64,000 nucleotides of DNA from Isoptericola halotolerans (GCF_013149785.1 NZ_JABEZU010000001.1:1240001-1304000), one strand, 5' to 3'. Counted from the first letter of the stretch, positions 7,846 to 15,912 are shown. Notes: a model not told the origin generated them from the sequence alone. Program-made: numbers and translations.

Positions 7846-8787
7846 ATGACCACGACCACCGGCGAGACCGCCACCTCGGACGGCATCGCGATCCGCCGTC
7901 GGCGCAAGCCGGCCACCCCCTATCTCCTGCTGATCCCCGCCCTCGCGGCCCTCCTGGTCGGCCTGGGGTACCCCGTCTACTGGCAGGTCGTCACCTCGCT
8001 GCAGGAGTACGGCCTCATGCAGCAGTTCGGCGCCCCGCCGCGATTCGTCGGGTTCGACAACTTCGCCCGGATCTTCACCGACTCCCAGGTGTGGTGGGTG
8101 GTCGCGAGGTCGATCGCCTTCTGCCTGGTGAACGCCGGGCTGACCGTCGGCATCGGTCTGGGGCTCGCGGTGCTCATGCGCGCCGTGCACGGCTGGGTGC
8201 GCATCGTCATGCAGGTCACCCTGCTCCTGGCCTGGGCGACCCCGCTGGTCGCCGCCGTGACCGTCTTCCGCTGGTTGTTCGACTACCGCACCGGGGTGGT
8301 CAACTGGTTGCTGGTCCAGCTCGGCTGGGAGTCCATGGCCGGCCACAACTACCTCGAGACGCCCCTGCAGTTCTTCATGGTGGCCTCGTTCATCGTCATC
8401 TGGATGTCCGTGCCCTTCGTGGCGATGTCCATCTACGCCGGGCTCACCCAGGTCTCGGAGGAGGTGCTCGAGGCCGCGCGCCTCGACGGTGCCGGCCCGA
8501 CCCAGATCCTGTGGCTCATCATCATGCCGCTCGTCCGCCCGGTCATCGCGATCGTGCTGCTGCTGCAGATCATCTGGGACCTCCGGGTGTTCGCGCAGAT
8601 CCGGCTGCTGCAGGACGCCGGTGCGCCGGTCTCCGAGACGAACCTGCTGGGGAACTTCATCTACCAGCTCGGCGTGGGCCAGCAGAACTTCGGCGGGGCC
8701 GCGGCCGTGTCGATCTTCGTGCTGCTGCTGACCGTGGTGCTCTCGGCGCCGTACGTGCGCTACCTCATGAAGGAGGACGTGGCATGA
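7846..8787 (+). CDS. sugar ABC transporter permease, MalF-like
   Basis: A 313-residue membrane protein with six predicted helices, beginning at about residues 25-45 (TPYLLLIPALAALLVGLGYPVYW). The EAA loop reads EEVLEAARLDGAGPTQILWLIIMPLVRP at about 205-232 and contacts the ATPase. ATG at 7846 follows GGAAGGAGG. The stop overlaps the next permease start by 4 bp. No ATPase is encoded nearby, as in actinobacterial carbohydrate importers energised by a shared MsiK/UgpC-type ATPase. Confidence 0.9.
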   Translation: MTTTTGETATSDGIAIRRRRKPATPYLLLIPALAALLVGLGYPVYWQVVTSLQEYGLMQQFGAPPRFVGFDNFARIFTDSQVWWVVARSIAFCLVNAGLTVGIGLGLAVLMRAVHGWVRIVMQVTLLLAWATPLVAAVTVFRWLFDYRTGVVNWLLVQLGWESMAGHNYLETPLQFFMVASFIVIWMSVPFVAMSIYAGLTQVSEEVLEAARLDGAGPTQILWLIIMPLVRPVIAIVLLLQIIWDLRVFAQIRLLQDAGAPVSETNLLGNFIYQLGVGQQNFGGAAAVSIFVLLLTVVLSAPYVRYLMKEDVA

Positions 8788-9689
8788 GCGCCGTCCTGAC
8801 CCCTGCCGGCCCGACCGTCGCCGCCGCGCACGAACCTCCGAGGCTCCGGGGGCGTCGGGTCCGCCCGGCCAAGATCCTGCTGAGCGTCCTCGGCCTGGCC
8901 CTGGCCCTGCTGTGGGTCTTCCCCGTCTACTGGATGATGCTCTCGGCCGTCACCCCGGACGCGGTGCTGCGCAGCTCCACCCCGAGCTTCCTGCCGGTCC
9001 ACTTCACACTGACCAACCTGCGGTCGGTCCTGACCGACTCCGGGTTCCTCAACGCCCTGGGCATGAGCCTGATGGTCACCGGCCTGGCGCTGGTGCTGGT
9101 GCTGGTGTTCGCCTTCTTCGCCGCCCTGGCGATCAGCCGGTGGCGGTTCCGGGGGCGCAAGAGCTTCATCCTCGCCGTGCTGTTCATCCAGATGCTCCCG
9201 GCCGAAGGGCTGTTCATCGCCCAGTACCAGATGATGTCCAGCCTCGGTCTGCTCAACCAGGTCGTCGGGATCTCCGTGCTGTACGTGGCCATGCTCGTGC
9301 CGTTCACGATCTGGATGCTGCGCGGCTTCGTCGCGGGGGTGCCGATCGAGCTGGAGGAAGCCGCGATGGTCGACGGGCTGTCCCGGACCAAGGCCTTCGT
9401 CCGGATCACCTTCCCGCTGCTGGCCCCCGGGCTGGTCGCCTCCGGGGTGTACGCGTTCCTGCAGGCGTGGAACGAGTTCACGACGGCGCTGGTGATCCTG
9501 CCGGCGGAGTCGGCCCAGACGCTGCCCATCTGGCTGCGCAGCTTCCTGTCCGCGTCGGCGAACCGCGGCATCGACTGGGCCGAGGTCATGGCGGCCTCCA
9601 CCCTCATCGCGGTCCCCGTCATCGTCTTCTTCCTCTTCGTGCAGGGCCGCATGACGTCGGGCCTCGTCTCGGGCGCGGTGAAGGGCTGA
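8784..9689 (+). CDS. sugar ABC transporter permease, MalG-like
   Basis: A 301-residue inner-membrane permease partnering the MalF-like protein. The N-terminal cytoplasmic stretch of about 35 residues is followed by LLSVLGLALALLWVFPVYW and five further helices. The EAA motif is EEAAMVDGLSRTKAFVRITFPLLAPG at about residues 190-215. The ATG at 8784 was selected for its ATGA overlap with the preceding permease; the frame is open further upstream but encodes nothing family-like. The C-terminus TSGLVSGAVKG is typical of MalG-type permeases. It is followed one base later by the GTG of a ROK kinase. Confidence 0.9.
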   Translation: MSAVLTPAGPTVAAAHEPPRLRGRRVRPAKILLSVLGLALALLWVFPVYWMMLSAVTPDAVLRSSTPSFLPVHFTLTNLRSVLTDSGFLNALGMSLMVTGLALVLVLVFAFFAALAISRWRFRGRKSFILAVLFIQMLPAEGLFIAQYQMMSSLGLLNQVVGISVLYVAMLVPFTIWMLRGFVAGVPIELEEAAMVDGLSRTKAFVRITFPLLAPGLVASGVYAFLQAWNEFTTALVILPAESAQTLPIWLRSFLSASANRGIDWAEVMAASTLIAVPVIVFFLFVQGRMTSGLVSGAVKG

Positions 9690-9690
9690 C

Positions 9691-10686
9691 GTGAGCGACG
9701 CGAGAGCGACGGTGCGGACTGTGCCGTCAGGGTTCAGCGTGGGCCTGGACATCGGGGGGACCAAGACGCTCGCCGTGCTCCTCGACGGTCACGGCGACGT
9801 GCTGGCCCAGACGCGACTGATCACCGAACGCGGCCCTGTGGGGGTCGTCGACGGCGCGGTGCGGGCGGTCCAGGGAGTCGTGCGCCAGGCGGGCGTCCCG
9901 CTCGACGACGTGGACGGCGTCGGCGTCGGTGTGCCGGGCCTGGTGGACGCCGGGGCCGGCACCGTGCGGCACGCCGTGAACGTCGGCGTCGACGGCGCTC
10001 CCCTCGAGCTCGCCACCCTCCTGTCGGCACGTCTCGGCGGCGTCGGCGTCGAGGTCGAGAACGACCTCAACGTCGCTGCCGTCGGTGCCGCCCACCTCGT
10101 CGAGGCGGAACAGGGCCGCAGCGTTCCGACGGATCTGGCCTTCCTCGCGCTCGGGACGGGCCTCGCCGCAGGTCTCGTGCTCGACGGCCGGCTGCGCCGC
10201 GGCAGCCGCGGTGCAGCAGGGGAGATCGGTCACGTCCCCGTCGACCCGTCCGGTCCGCCGTGCGCCTGCGGGCAGCGCGGCTGCCTGGAGCTGTACGCCT
10301 CGGGGTCGGCGGTGACAGCGCTGTGGCCGACGGCGTCGGGGCGCCCGGCCCCCGTGGAGATGTTCGAGGCAGCCGCCCGCGGCGACCTCGACGCGCTCGC
10401 GGCACGCGAGCGCTACGCGCGGGCCGTCGCGGCCGCCGTCCGGATGCTCGTGCTCACCGTCGACGTCCAGCACGTGGTGCTCGGTGGCGGGGTCTCCCAG
10501 CTCGGGCGGCCGTTGCTCGACGTCGTCCGCGACGCGCTGACCGACGAGTCGGCGGCCTCGGCGTTCCTGCGCTCGCTCGACCTGCCGGGGCGGGTGCGCC
10601 TGGCCCCCGGCCGCGTAGCCGTCGGTGCCGTCGGTGCCGCCGTCCTCGGCCGGGGCCAGGGTGTGCGGGCCCCGCACCCGGCCTGA
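9691..10686 (+). CDS. ROK family sugar kinase (N-acetylglucosamine or glucose kinase)
   Basis: A 331-residue kinase without the winged-helix domain of ROK repressors. GLDIGGTKTLAVLLDGHG at about residues 13-30 is the phosphate-binding loop. ENDLNVAAVG, GTGLAAGLVLDG and the zinc motif CACGQRGCLE (about 191-200) follow. It would phosphorylate an imported hexose using ATP. Sitting between transporter genes and nagB, GlcNAc is the most likely substrate, producing GlcNAc-6-phosphate; glucokinase activity is the main alternative. GTG starts 1 nt after the permease stop, indicating the same transcript. Confidence 0.82.
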   Translation: MSDARATVRTVPSGFSVGLDIGGTKTLAVLLDGHGDVLAQTRLITERGPVGVVDGAVRAVQGVVRQAGVPLDDVDGVGVGVPGLVDAGAGTVRHAVNVGVDGAPLELATLLSARLGGVGVEVENDLNVAAVGAAHLVEAEQGRSVPTDLAFLALGTGLAAGLVLDGRLRRGSRGAAGEIGHVPVDPSGPPCACGQRGCLELYASGSAVTALWPTASGRPAPVEMFEAAARGDLDALAARERYARAVAAAVRMLVLTVDVQHVVLGGGVSQLGRPLLDVVRDALTDESAASAFLRSLDLPGRVRLAPGRVAVGAVGAAVLGRGQGVRAPHPA

Positions 10687-10759
10687 AGAACCATGCACGA
10701 TCCACCGGGCCGGCGCGGGTGATCCTCGCTCCGCCCGTCACGACGAGAGGACCCTCCCT

Positions 10760-12073
10760 GTGATCCGACGACGCGCTGCCGGCGCGTGGGCAGCCGCCCT
10801 CGCGCTGGTGCCCGTGCTGTCCGCCTGCGGCCCCACCGAGGTCGTGCCCGAGTCCTCGGACGACATCGTCCTGTGGCTGGTCGGCGACGACACCGGCGAC
10901 GCCCTGCGCGAGCACCTCGTCGAGACCTTCGAGGCGCGGAACCCCGGGGCGACGCTGACGATCGAGCAGAAGGAGTGGGGGACGCTCGTCGACGACCTGG
11001 AGTCCTCCCTGGGGGACCCGGCCGCGACGCCGGACGTCGTCGAGCTGGGCAACACCCAGGCGCCGACCTTCACCCACGCGGGCTCGTTCCGCCCGATCTC
11101 CCCGGAGCTGTACGAGGAGCTCGGCGGGGACGACCTGCTGCCGTCGTTCGTCGAGGCGGGATCCGTGGACGGCACGATCTACGCGCTGCCCTACTACTTC
11201 GGCTCGCGGTACGTCTTCTACCGCAAGGACGTGTGGGAGGAGGCCGGCGCGACGGTGCCGCAGACGCTCGACGAGTTCGGCGAGACCGTCAAGCGCCTGC
11301 GGGACGGCAACCGGACCGGCTTCGCGATGGGGGGCCAGGACTGGCGCAACGGTGTCTCGTGGGTGTTCGCGCACGGTGGCGAGCTCGCCGTCAAGGAGGG
11401 CGACACGTGGGTGTCGACCCTGTCCGACCCTCGCACGATCACGGGGCTCGAGGCCTGGCAGGACATCTATGAGAACGCCTCCCACCTGCCGGTCACCGAG
11501 GTGGACGTCGCCTACTGGGACTTCCTCAACGACGGCCTGGCCACCGGTCAGCCGGCCGCCGCGAGCATGATGGCGCCGTCGTGGGCACGATGGTCCATCG
11601 GGGACCTCGTGCGCGACGAGAACAACCAGGAGGTGCGTGACGGCATGGCGGACAGCGACCGCTTCGGGATCTTCGCGCTCCCCGGCCTCGACGGCGGGGT
11701 GGCGCCCGTCTTCGCGGGCGGGTCCAACATGGCCGTCTCCGCCCTGACCCGCAACGCCGAGCTGTCCGAGGACCTGCTGCGGGTGGTCTACTCCGAGACG
11801 TACCAGACCATGCTCGCCGAGGCGGGCCTCGGGCCGGCGAACTCGACGTTCGCCGAGGCGCTGACGGGCGACAAGTTCGGCCGCACGCTGGTGCGCACGG
11901 CCGAGGCGTCGAAGCTGACCCCGCCTGCTCCCGGCTGGGCGGACATCGAGTCGCGCGGCATCTACGAGGAGCTCTTCAAGGAGATCGCGCGCGGCGGCAG
12001 CGTACCCGCGCTCGCCCAGCAGTACGACGCGGTGATCACGCCTCTCCTCGACGGCACCGCCGAGGACGACTGA
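10760..12073 (+). CDS. sugar ABC transporter substrate-binding lipoprotein 2 (paralogue)
   Basis: A 437-residue lipoprotein with lipobox VLSAC (Cys 23). It is clearly paralogous to the product at 6407: both contain ISPELYEELGGD, LLPSFVEAGSVDGT, YALPYYFGSRY, AMGGQDWRNG and VFAGGSNMAVSA at equivalent places. GTG at 10760 gives a standard signal peptide; the longer upstream frame does not. No further permeases accompany it, so it probably docks on the same permease pair, widening ligand range. It follows the ROK kinase by 73 bp and precedes nagB by 49 bp. Confidence 0.87.
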   Translation: MIRRRAAGAWAAALALVPVLSACGPTEVVPESSDDIVLWLVGDDTGDALREHLVETFEARNPGATLTIEQKEWGTLVDDLESSLGDPAATPDVVELGNTQAPTFTHAGSFRPISPELYEELGGDDLLPSFVEAGSVDGTIYALPYYFGSRYVFYRKDVWEEAGATVPQTLDEFGETVKRLRDGNRTGFAMGGQDWRNGVSWVFAHGGELAVKEGDTWVSTLSDPRTITGLEAWQDIYENASHLPVTEVDVAYWDFLNDGLATGQPAAASMMAPSWARWSIGDLVRDENNQEVRDGMADSDRFGIFALPGLDGGVAPVFAGGSNMAVSALTRNAELSEDLLRVVYSETYQTMLAEAGLGPANSTFAEALTGDKFGRTLVRTAEASKLTPPAPGWADIESRGIYEELFKEIARGGSVPALAQQYDAVITPLLDGTAEDD

Positions 12074-12079
12074 ACCGCT

Positions 12080-12099
12080 CGTCGTCGCACGCGACGACG
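12080..12099 (+). terminator. hairpin between second binding protein and nagB
   Basis: Perfect 8-bp arms CGTCGTCG and CGACGACG separated by 4 nt, just after the stop codon. There is no T-tract. As with the hairpin at 7782 it may protect the binding-protein message rather than end transcription. Confidence 0.4.
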
Positions 12100-12122
12100 G
12101 CACGAACAGGAAGGAGACCTCC

Positions 12123-12905
12123 ATGGAGGTCGTCATCGCACCCGCCGAGGAGCTGGCGGTGCTCGCCGCCGACGCGATCGAGGCGGTGCTGCGCAGCCGG
12201 GACGAGCCCGTGCTCGGCCTCGCCACCGGGTCGAGCCCGCTGGCGGTGTACGACGAGCTCGCGCGGCGTCACGCCGAGCAGGGCCTGTCGTTCGAGAGGG
12301 CCCGGGGCTTCATGCTCGACGAGTACGTCGGGCTGGCCGAGGACCACCCCCAGCGGTACCGCAACGTCATCGCCACGGAGATCGCCGAGCGGGTGGGCTG
12401 GCCGGCCGAGCGCGTCACCGGTCCGGACGGCGCGGCGACGGACCTGCCGGCGGCGTGCGCGGCCTACGAGGAGTCGATCGCGGCGGCGGGCGGGGTGGAC
12501 CTGCAGATCCTGGGGATCGGGACGGACGGGCACATCGCGTTCAACGAGCCGGGGTCGTCCCTGGCGTCGCGCACCCGGATCAAGACGCTGACCCGTCAGA
12601 CGCGGGAGGACAACGCGCGGTTCTTCGACGACGACGTGGACCAGGTGCCGACGCACTGCCTGACGCAGGGGCTCGGCACGATCATGGAGGCCCGGCACCT
12701 GGTGCTGCTGGCCACCGGCAGGCACAAGGCGGAAGCGATCCACCAGCTGGTCGAGGGGCCTGTCTCGGCCATGTGGCCGGCGACCGTGATGCAGTGGCAC
12801 CAGCACGCCACGGTGCTGGTGGACGAGGCCGCGGCGTCCCGGCTGCAGCTCGCCGCCTACTACGGCCAGACGTACGCCTCCAAGCCTGCCTGGCAGGGCC
12901 TGTAG
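12123..12905 (+). CDS. nagB: glucosamine-6-phosphate deaminase
   Basis: A 260-residue NagB that isomerises and deaminates glucosamine-6-phosphate to fructose-6-phosphate and ammonia. LGLATGSSPLAVYDEL (31-46) binds phosphate. LDEYVGL gives Asp66, and GIGTDGHIAFNEPGSS gives Asp135, His137 and Glu142, matching E. coli Asp72, Asp141, His143 and Glu148. Length is that of the family. The start follows GGAAGGAGA. It closes the amino-sugar locus. No nagA deacetylase is present in the window, so it presumably lies elsewhere, perhaps left of the truncated hexosaminidase. Confidence 0.96.
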   Translation: MEVVIAPAEELAVLAADAIEAVLRSRDEPVLGLATGSSPLAVYDELARRHAEQGLSFERARGFMLDEYVGLAEDHPQRYRNVIATEIAERVGWPAERVTGPDGAATDLPAACAAYEESIAAAGGVDLQILGIGTDGHIAFNEPGSSLASRTRIKTLTRQTREDNARFFDDDVDQVPTHCLTQGLGTIMEARHLVLLATGRHKAEAIHQLVEGPVSAMWPATVMQWHQHATVLVDEAAASRLQLAAYYGQTYASKPAWQGL

Positions 12906-12941
12906 GCGGGTGCCGGGGGGTCGACGGCGGTGTCCGGCACG

Positions 12942-12947
12942 TAGGAT
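12942..12947 (+). promoter_or_regulatory. -10 box of a leaderless promoter (DUF3039 gene)
   Basis: TAGGAT followed by 7 nt and the ATG at 12955. Confidence 0.5.
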
Positions 12948-12954
12948 GGTGCCC

Positions 12955-13278
12955 ATGAGCGAGCCCCTCTCCACCCCTCCCTCGCAGCCTTCGCAGGACC
13001 CCGGTTCGGGTACCAGCGTCCTCGAGCGCCCGGACACCCGTGAGCAGTCCGCGGAACCGGGCGACCACGAGCGGTTCGCGCACTACGTGCGCAAGGAGAA
13101 GATCATGGCGTCGGCGATGTCGGGCAAGCCCGTCATCGCCCTCTGCGGCAAGGTCTGGGTCCCCGGGCGCGACCCGTCGAAGTTCCCCGTGTGCCCTGTC
13201 TGCAAGGAGATCTACGACGGCCTGCGCGACCCGCAGGACGGCGGCAAGGGTGGCGACGACGGCGATTCCGGCAAGTGA
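12955..13278 (+). CDS. DUF3039 domain protein, small zinc-ribbon-like
   Basis: A 107-residue protein conserved in actinobacteria. The first 40 residues are disordered and Pro/Ser rich. The conserved block HERFAHYVRKEKIMASAMSG is followed by LCGKVWVPGRDPSKFPVCPVCKEIYDGL, with C64 and a CPVC pair suggesting a metal site. Function is unknown. The ATG at 12955 lies 7 nt after TAGGAT. The stop overlaps the helicase GTG (GTGA), so the two are co-translated; a nucleic-acid-related role alongside the helicase is plausible but unproven. Confidence 0.88.
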   Translation: MSEPLSTPPSQPSQDPGSGTSVLERPDTREQSAEPGDHERFAHYVRKEKIMASAMSGKPVIALCGKVWVPGRDPSKFPVCPVCKEIYDGLRDPQDGGKGGDDGDSGK

Positions 13279-15131
13279 GCGCCCCGCTTCCTGAGCCGGA
13301 GTCTCTCGACCTCTTCGAAGCCGCCGCGGAGCCGCCCAAGCCGCTGCCCCAGTCGCCGTCGGTGGCGGCGGCGTCCCACCTCAGCCCGGCCTACCCGCGC
13401 CGTGCGCCCTGGGGGACGGCGTCCAACCTGCGCGCCTGGCAGGCCGAGGCGCTCGCCCTGTACCACGAGCGCTCGCCGCGGGACTTCCTGGCGGTCGCCA
13501 CCCCGGGCGCCGGCAAGACGACCTTCGCGCTGCGGGTGGCCACCGAGCTGCTCGAGGCGGGCGTCGTGCGCCGGGTGACGGTCGTCGCGCCGACGGAGCA
13601 CCTCAAGCACCAGTGGGCCGACGCGGCCGCCCGGGTGGGGATCCGCATCGACCCGTCGTTCAAGAACTCCCAGGGCAGGCAGGGGTCCCACTACGACGGC
13701 GTCGCGCTCACCTATGCGCAGGTGGCGGCCAAGCCGGCGCTGCACCGTGCGCGGACGCAGGCGGCCCGCACCCTGGTGATCCTCGACGAGGTGCACCACG
13801 GTGGCGACGCGTTGAGCTGGGGGGAGGCCGTCCGCGACGCGTTCGAGGACGCGACCCGGCGGCTCGCCCTGACGGGCACCCCGTTCCGCAGCGACACCGC
13901 CTCCATCCCGTTCGTGACCTACGAGGCGGACCGCGAGGGCATCCGGCGCTCGAAGGCCGACTACACGTACGGCTACGGCGAGGCGCTGCGTGACCGCGTC
14001 GTGCGGCCCGTGCTGTTCATGACCTACTCGGGCGAGATGCGGTGGCGCACCCGTGCCGGGGACGAGGTCAGCGCCCGCCTCGGTGAGGCCATGACCAAGG
14101 ACATGCACGCCCAGGCGTGGCGCACGGCGCTGGACCCGAACGGCGAGTGGATCCCGTCCGTGCTCGCCGCGGCGGACAAGCGCCTGACGGAGGTCCGGCG
14201 ATCCGTGCCCGACGCCGGCGGGCTCGTCATCGCCTCGGACCAGACGGACGCCCGCGCCTACGCGGGGCACCTGGCCCGCATCACGGGCAGCAGCCCGACG
14301 GTCGTGCTGTCCGACGACGACGGCGCGAGCGCACGCATCGACGAGTTCTCCGCGGGCACGCAGCGCTGGATGGTGGCCGTGCGCATGGTCTCCGAGGGTG
14401 TGGACGTCCCGCGGCTCGCCGTCGGCGTCTACGCGACCAGCACCTCCACGCCGCTGTTCTTCGCCCAGGCCGTGGGGCGGTTCGTCCGGGCCCGCAAGCG
14501 CGGGGAGACGGCGTCGGTCTTCGTGCCCAGCGTGCCCTTGCTGCTCGAGCTCGCGAACGGCATGGAGATCGAGCGTGACCACGCCCTGGACCGACCCCAG
14601 ACCGCTGAGGAGCAGGGGATCGAGTACGACCCGGAGGCGGCGCTCCTCGCCGCGGCCAACCGCGAGGAGAAGGCGTCGGGGGAGCTCGTCGGGTCGTTCG
14701 AGGCGCTCGAGGCCCAGGCGTCGTTCGACCGGGTGCTGTTCGACGGCGGCGAGTTCGGCACGGGGGGAGACGTCGGGTCCGCCGCGGAGCAGGACTTCCT
14801 CGGGATCCCCGGGCTCCTGGACGCCGACCAGGTCACGACGCTGCTGCGCCAGCACCAGGCCGCCCAGGCCAACGGCCGCTCCGGGGCCGGGGCGACGTCG
14901 TCGGAGGCCGTGCTCGAGCAGTCCGAGCAGGAGCACCGCAGGGCGGCCGCGCTGCGCAAGGAGCTGTCCAAGCTGGTCTCGGCCTGGGCGCGCAAGTCCA
15001 GCCGACCCCACGGGTCGGTGCACACCGAGCTGCGACGGCGCTGCGGGGGCCCCGAGGTGCCGCTGGCCACGGCCGACCAGCTCGCCGAGCGCGTCGAGAT
15101 GGTCCGCGGCTGGTTCGTCGGCAAGAAGTAG
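13275..15131 (+). CDS. DEAD/DEAH-box superfamily 2 helicase
   Basis: A 618-residue SF2 ATPase. The N-terminal Pro-rich tail is followed by LRAWQAEALALYHERSPRDF (Q-like region), ATPGAGKTTFA (Walker A, about residues 75-85), ILDEVHHGGD (motif II), LALTGTPF (motif III), VSEGVDVPRLAVGVY (motif V) and QAVGRFVRARK (motif VI). A C-terminal region of about 200 residues, partly charged and helical, is family specific. Coupling to DUF3039 by a GTGA overlap is the notable context. Substrate (DNA or RNA) is unknown. The GTG at 13275 is chosen over upstream alternatives because of the overlap. Confidence 0.9.
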   Translation: MSAPLPEPESLDLFEAAAEPPKPLPQSPSVAAASHLSPAYPRRAPWGTASNLRAWQAEALALYHERSPRDFLAVATPGAGKTTFALRVATELLEAGVVRRVTVVAPTEHLKHQWADAAARVGIRIDPSFKNSQGRQGSHYDGVALTYAQVAAKPALHRARTQAARTLVILDEVHHGGDALSWGEAVRDAFEDATRRLALTGTPFRSDTASIPFVTYEADREGIRRSKADYTYGYGEALRDRVVRPVLFMTYSGEMRWRTRAGDEVSARLGEAMTKDMHAQAWRTALDPNGEWIPSVLAAADKRLTEVRRSVPDAGGLVIASDQTDARAYAGHLARITGSSPTVVLSDDDGASARIDEFSAGTQRWMVAVRMVSEGVDVPRLAVGVYATSTSTPLFFAQAVGRFVRARKRGETASVFVPSVPLLLELANGMEIERDHALDRPQTAEEQGIEYDPEAALLAAANREEKASGELVGSFEALEAQASFDRVLFDGGEFGTGGDVGSAAEQDFLGIPGLLDADQVTTLLRQHQAAQANGRSGAGATSSEAVLEQSEQEHRRAAALRKELSKLVSAWARKSSRPHGSVHTELRRRCGGPEVPLATADQLAERVEMVRGWFVGKK

Positions 15132-15152
15132 AGCGTCCCGCGTCTGCTGCCG

Positions 15153-15710
15153 TCAGACGAGGACGGCCAGGGTCAGCGGCTCGTCCTGGCCTTCCCAGGT
15201 CGCCGCCAGCGTGGGGACCCCGGGCTCGGGTGCGTGGGGCAGGCGGACCGTCCGGACGGTCGTGGCGCCGTCGGATCCTGTGCCGGGCATCGCCCGAGCC
15301 TGGACCAGGGGGGTGCGCTCCGTGACCGTCCCGTCGAGATGGTGCACGGTCTCGGCGGCCTGTGCGGGGCCGGTGAGGATCGCCTGCCGCACGGCCGTCC
15401 GGTAGACCGGGTCGGCGTCGGCGTCGTAGAGCCAGCGGGTGCCGAGCACGGAGTGCGTCGCGGTGCCCATCAGGGCGTGGGCGAGCTCGGGTGCCTCGGC
15501 GCCACGGTAGGTGCACGGGACGTGGACGACGGTGCCGTCGTCGGTGTGCAGGACGAGGAGCTCGACGCCCACCTCCCCGGCGGGGTCGTCGAGCCGGAGG
15601 CCGCCGACGAGCCGCAGGTCTCCGCCCGGGTACCACGGCTGGTCCGGCAGCCACCCCCCGAGGATCTCCTGCTTGCTCGGGACGATGGTCGCCTGGTGAA
15701 GAATCGCCAT
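15153..15710 (-). CDS. stand-alone maltokinase N-terminal cap-like protein
   Basis: A 185-residue protein whose opening MAILHQATIVPSKQEILGGWLPDQPWY resembles the N-terminal cap domain of actinobacterial maltokinase (Mak1/Pep2). The body contains TYRGAEAPELAHALMGTATHSVLGTRWLYDADADPVY, also seen in that domain. No kinase domain follows, and no treS or glgE lies nearby. A role in trehalose/maltose metabolism is therefore only suggested; such free cap proteins are common but uncharacterised. The gene is transcribed divergently from the GH62 gene, with a large palindrome in the intervening region. Confidence 0.7.
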   Translation of the reverse strand: MAILHQATIVPSKQEILGGWLPDQPWYPGGDLRLVGGLRLDDPAGEVGVELLVLHTDDGTVVHVPCTYRGAEAPELAHALMGTATHSVLGTRWLYDADADPVYRTAVRQAILTGPAQAAETVHHLDGTVTERTPLVQARAMPGTGSDGATTVRTVRLPHAPEPGVPTLAATWEGQDEPLTLAVLV

Positions 15711-15760
15711 GCCAGCACGATATGCCCGGCGGGGAGCCTGCGGTGGTCGGGTCGTGGCGC

Positions 15761-15830
15761 TTCTGTTCGTTCATGTGCGGCCGGTTCGGCACACATGTCT
15801 GCCGAACCGGCCGCTCACTACCGAACAGAA
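15761..15830. repeat. 70-bp nested inverted repeat
   Basis: Outer 9-bp arms TTCTGTTCG (15761-15769) and CGAACAGAA (15822-15830) enclose, at equal 7-nt distances, perfect 15-bp inner arms (15777-15791 and 15800-15814) around an 8-nt centre containing ACATGT. It could form a cruciform or a long hairpin. It lies in a divergent intergenic region, not at a gene end, so a simple terminator role is less likely. Confidence 0.8.
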
Positions 15831-15850
15831 AGTGCGTCTCACATTGAACG

Positions 15851-15862
15851 TTAAACGATTCA
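15851..15862 (+). promoter_or_regulatory. LacI-type operator candidate, A/T-rich
   Basis: TTAAACGATTCA, a pseudo-palindrome around a central CG, located about 145 bp before the GH62 start. LacI-family operators typically have such central CG steps. No LacI gene is in the window. Confidence 0.4.
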
Positions 15863-15892
15863 CCTCGTTCCCCGTCGGTGCCTTCGCCGTCA

Positions 15893-15912
15893 TGATGTGA
15901 GCGTTCACATCA
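15893..15912 (+). promoter_or_regulatory. LacI-type operator candidate (TGTGAGCGTTCACA core)
   Basis: Perfect 8-bp arms TGATGTGA and TCACATCA around GCGT, with central CG. The inner 14 bp match the CebR/CelR box TGGGAGCGCTCCCA at 11 positions. It is placed upstream of the secreted GH62 enzyme, fitting sugar-dependent repression. Confidence 0.6.

Noticed and set aside
12910-12940. 7-bp inverted repeat after nagB (GTGCCGG/CCGGCAC)
   Set aside because: Short stem, 17-nt loop and overlap with the DUF3039 promoter; not distinguishable from chance in this GC content.
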